A DNA stretch of 42,218 bases from Pseudocitrobacter vendiensis (GTDB lineage Bacteria > Pseudomonadota > Gammaproteobacteria > Enterobacterales > Enterobacteriaceae): assembly GCF_943590815.1 (NCBI RefSeq), contig NZ_CALSBS010000034.1:1-42218 (forward strand), given 5' to 3'. Positions 41,848-42,218 of the stretch are shown in pieces. Under the pieces are notes generated by a model that saw only the letters and a list, made by a program, of their open reading frames with translations, ran no database searches and was not told the origin of the DNA. Made by a program: the position numbers and the translations under genes. How positions within the stretch are numbered: the first letter of the stretch is position 1; each line of letters starts with the position of its first letter.

Positions 41848-42218
41848 ATGTCACAACAAAATGAGAAAAATAATCATTATCTTTTAACTACGTGGAAACC
41901 GGAAAATGCGGCGTTTTGGGAGAATAAAGGGCATAAAATAGCACGAAAAAACCTCGTCATTTCAGTAAGTTGTTTATTACTCGCCTTCTGTGTCTGGATG
42001 CTCTTCAGTGCCGTTGCGGTCAATCTCAATAAAGTCGGCTTTAGTTTCACCACCGATCAGCTCTTTTTATTAACTGCGTTACCTTCTCTCTCCGGGGCTA
42101 TTTTACGCGTCCCCTACTCCTTTATGGTGCCTATATTGGGTGGGCGTTACTGGACGGTATTAAGCACGGTAATTCTCATTATTCCCTGCGTTTGGCTGGG
42201 TATTGCCATTCAGAACAC
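41848..42218 (+). CDS. narU: NarU, nitrate/nitrite transporter, N-terminal part (cut by window edge)
   Basis: The first 123 codons of a NarK/NarU-type major facilitator protein, open to the window edge. YLLTTWKPENAAFWENKG is the cytoplasmic N-terminus, followed by the first helix NLVISVSCLLLAFCVWMLFS. VNLNKVGFSFTTDQLFLL and LPSLSGAILRVPYSFMVP contain the conserved arginine of the nitrate-binding site. The sequence matches K-12 NarU rather than NarK. NarU imports nitrate and exports nitrite, mainly in slow growth and stationary phase. K-12 has narU near yddG and fdnGHI, so the block seems conserved with the benzoate genes placed in between. Confidence 0.93.
   Translation, partial: MSQQNEKNNHYLLTTWKPENAAFWENKGHKIARKNLVISVSCLLLAFCVWMLFSAVAVNLNKVGFSFTTDQLFLLTALPSLSGAILRVPYSFMVPILGGRYWTVLSTVILIIPCVWLGIAIQN

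Overview
The window is chromosomal DNA of an enteric bacterium close to Escherichia and Citrobacter. HipA, HipB, OsmC, MaeA, AdhP, FdnGHI, DosC, Cho and NarU read like the E. coli K-12 proteins with scattered substitutions, and the order narU ... yddG, fdnGHI ... adhP ... maeA ... osmC is the K-12/Salmonella backbone order. HipBA also sits between an F9-like fimbrial cluster and a YdeK-like autotransporter, as in K-12. The backbone is interrupted by several accessory blocks. I cannot name the species. I saw no tRNA, rRNA, CRISPR, IS element or prophage.

Left part (1-11.5 kb), surface and persistence genes, all on the minus strand: an usher cut by the window edge, its chaperone and a major fimbrillin; a winged-helix regulator; the hipBA toxin-antitoxin operon with four TATCC-N8-GGATA operators; a Pmp3/YqaE-type small membrane protein; and a complete 1806-residue autotransporter with an extended signal peptide.

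Signalling block (11.4-18.4 kb): the blue-light system (BluR repressor, BluF photoreceptor, and a divergent operon ycgZ-ymgA-ariR), here ending in a LuxR-type regulator instead of K-12 ymgC; then the SOS nuclease Cho with a perfect LexA box, the oxygen-sensing diguanylate cyclase DosC without its usual partner DosP, and a small unknown membrane protein.

Metabolic block (18.6-28.6 kb): a secreted lipase-like hydrolase, OsmC with a zinc alcohol/aldehyde dehydrogenase, the NAD malic enzyme MaeA, an ABC-F ATPase behind an elaborate leader (a 27-codon ORF with a very strong ribosome-binding site, then mutually competing hairpins), AdhP, an AraJ-like exporter and a divergent CcdAB-like pair.

Right part (28.6-42.2 kb): formate dehydrogenase-N (fdnGHI, with an in-frame UGA selenocysteine codon), the exporter YddG, a seven-gene catBCA-benABCD operon for converting benzoate through catechol to the beta-ketoadipate enol-lactone, its divergent IclR-family regulator, and the start of narU. 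The benzoate operon fills the yddG/narU junction and appears to be an acquired catabolic module.

The strongest candidates for something undescribed are the leader ahead of the ABC-F gene (23.4-23.7 kb), the double-palindrome operator with an IclR-type regulator controlling benzoate genes, the atypical CcdAB-like pair, and the short ORF overlapping the adhP start.
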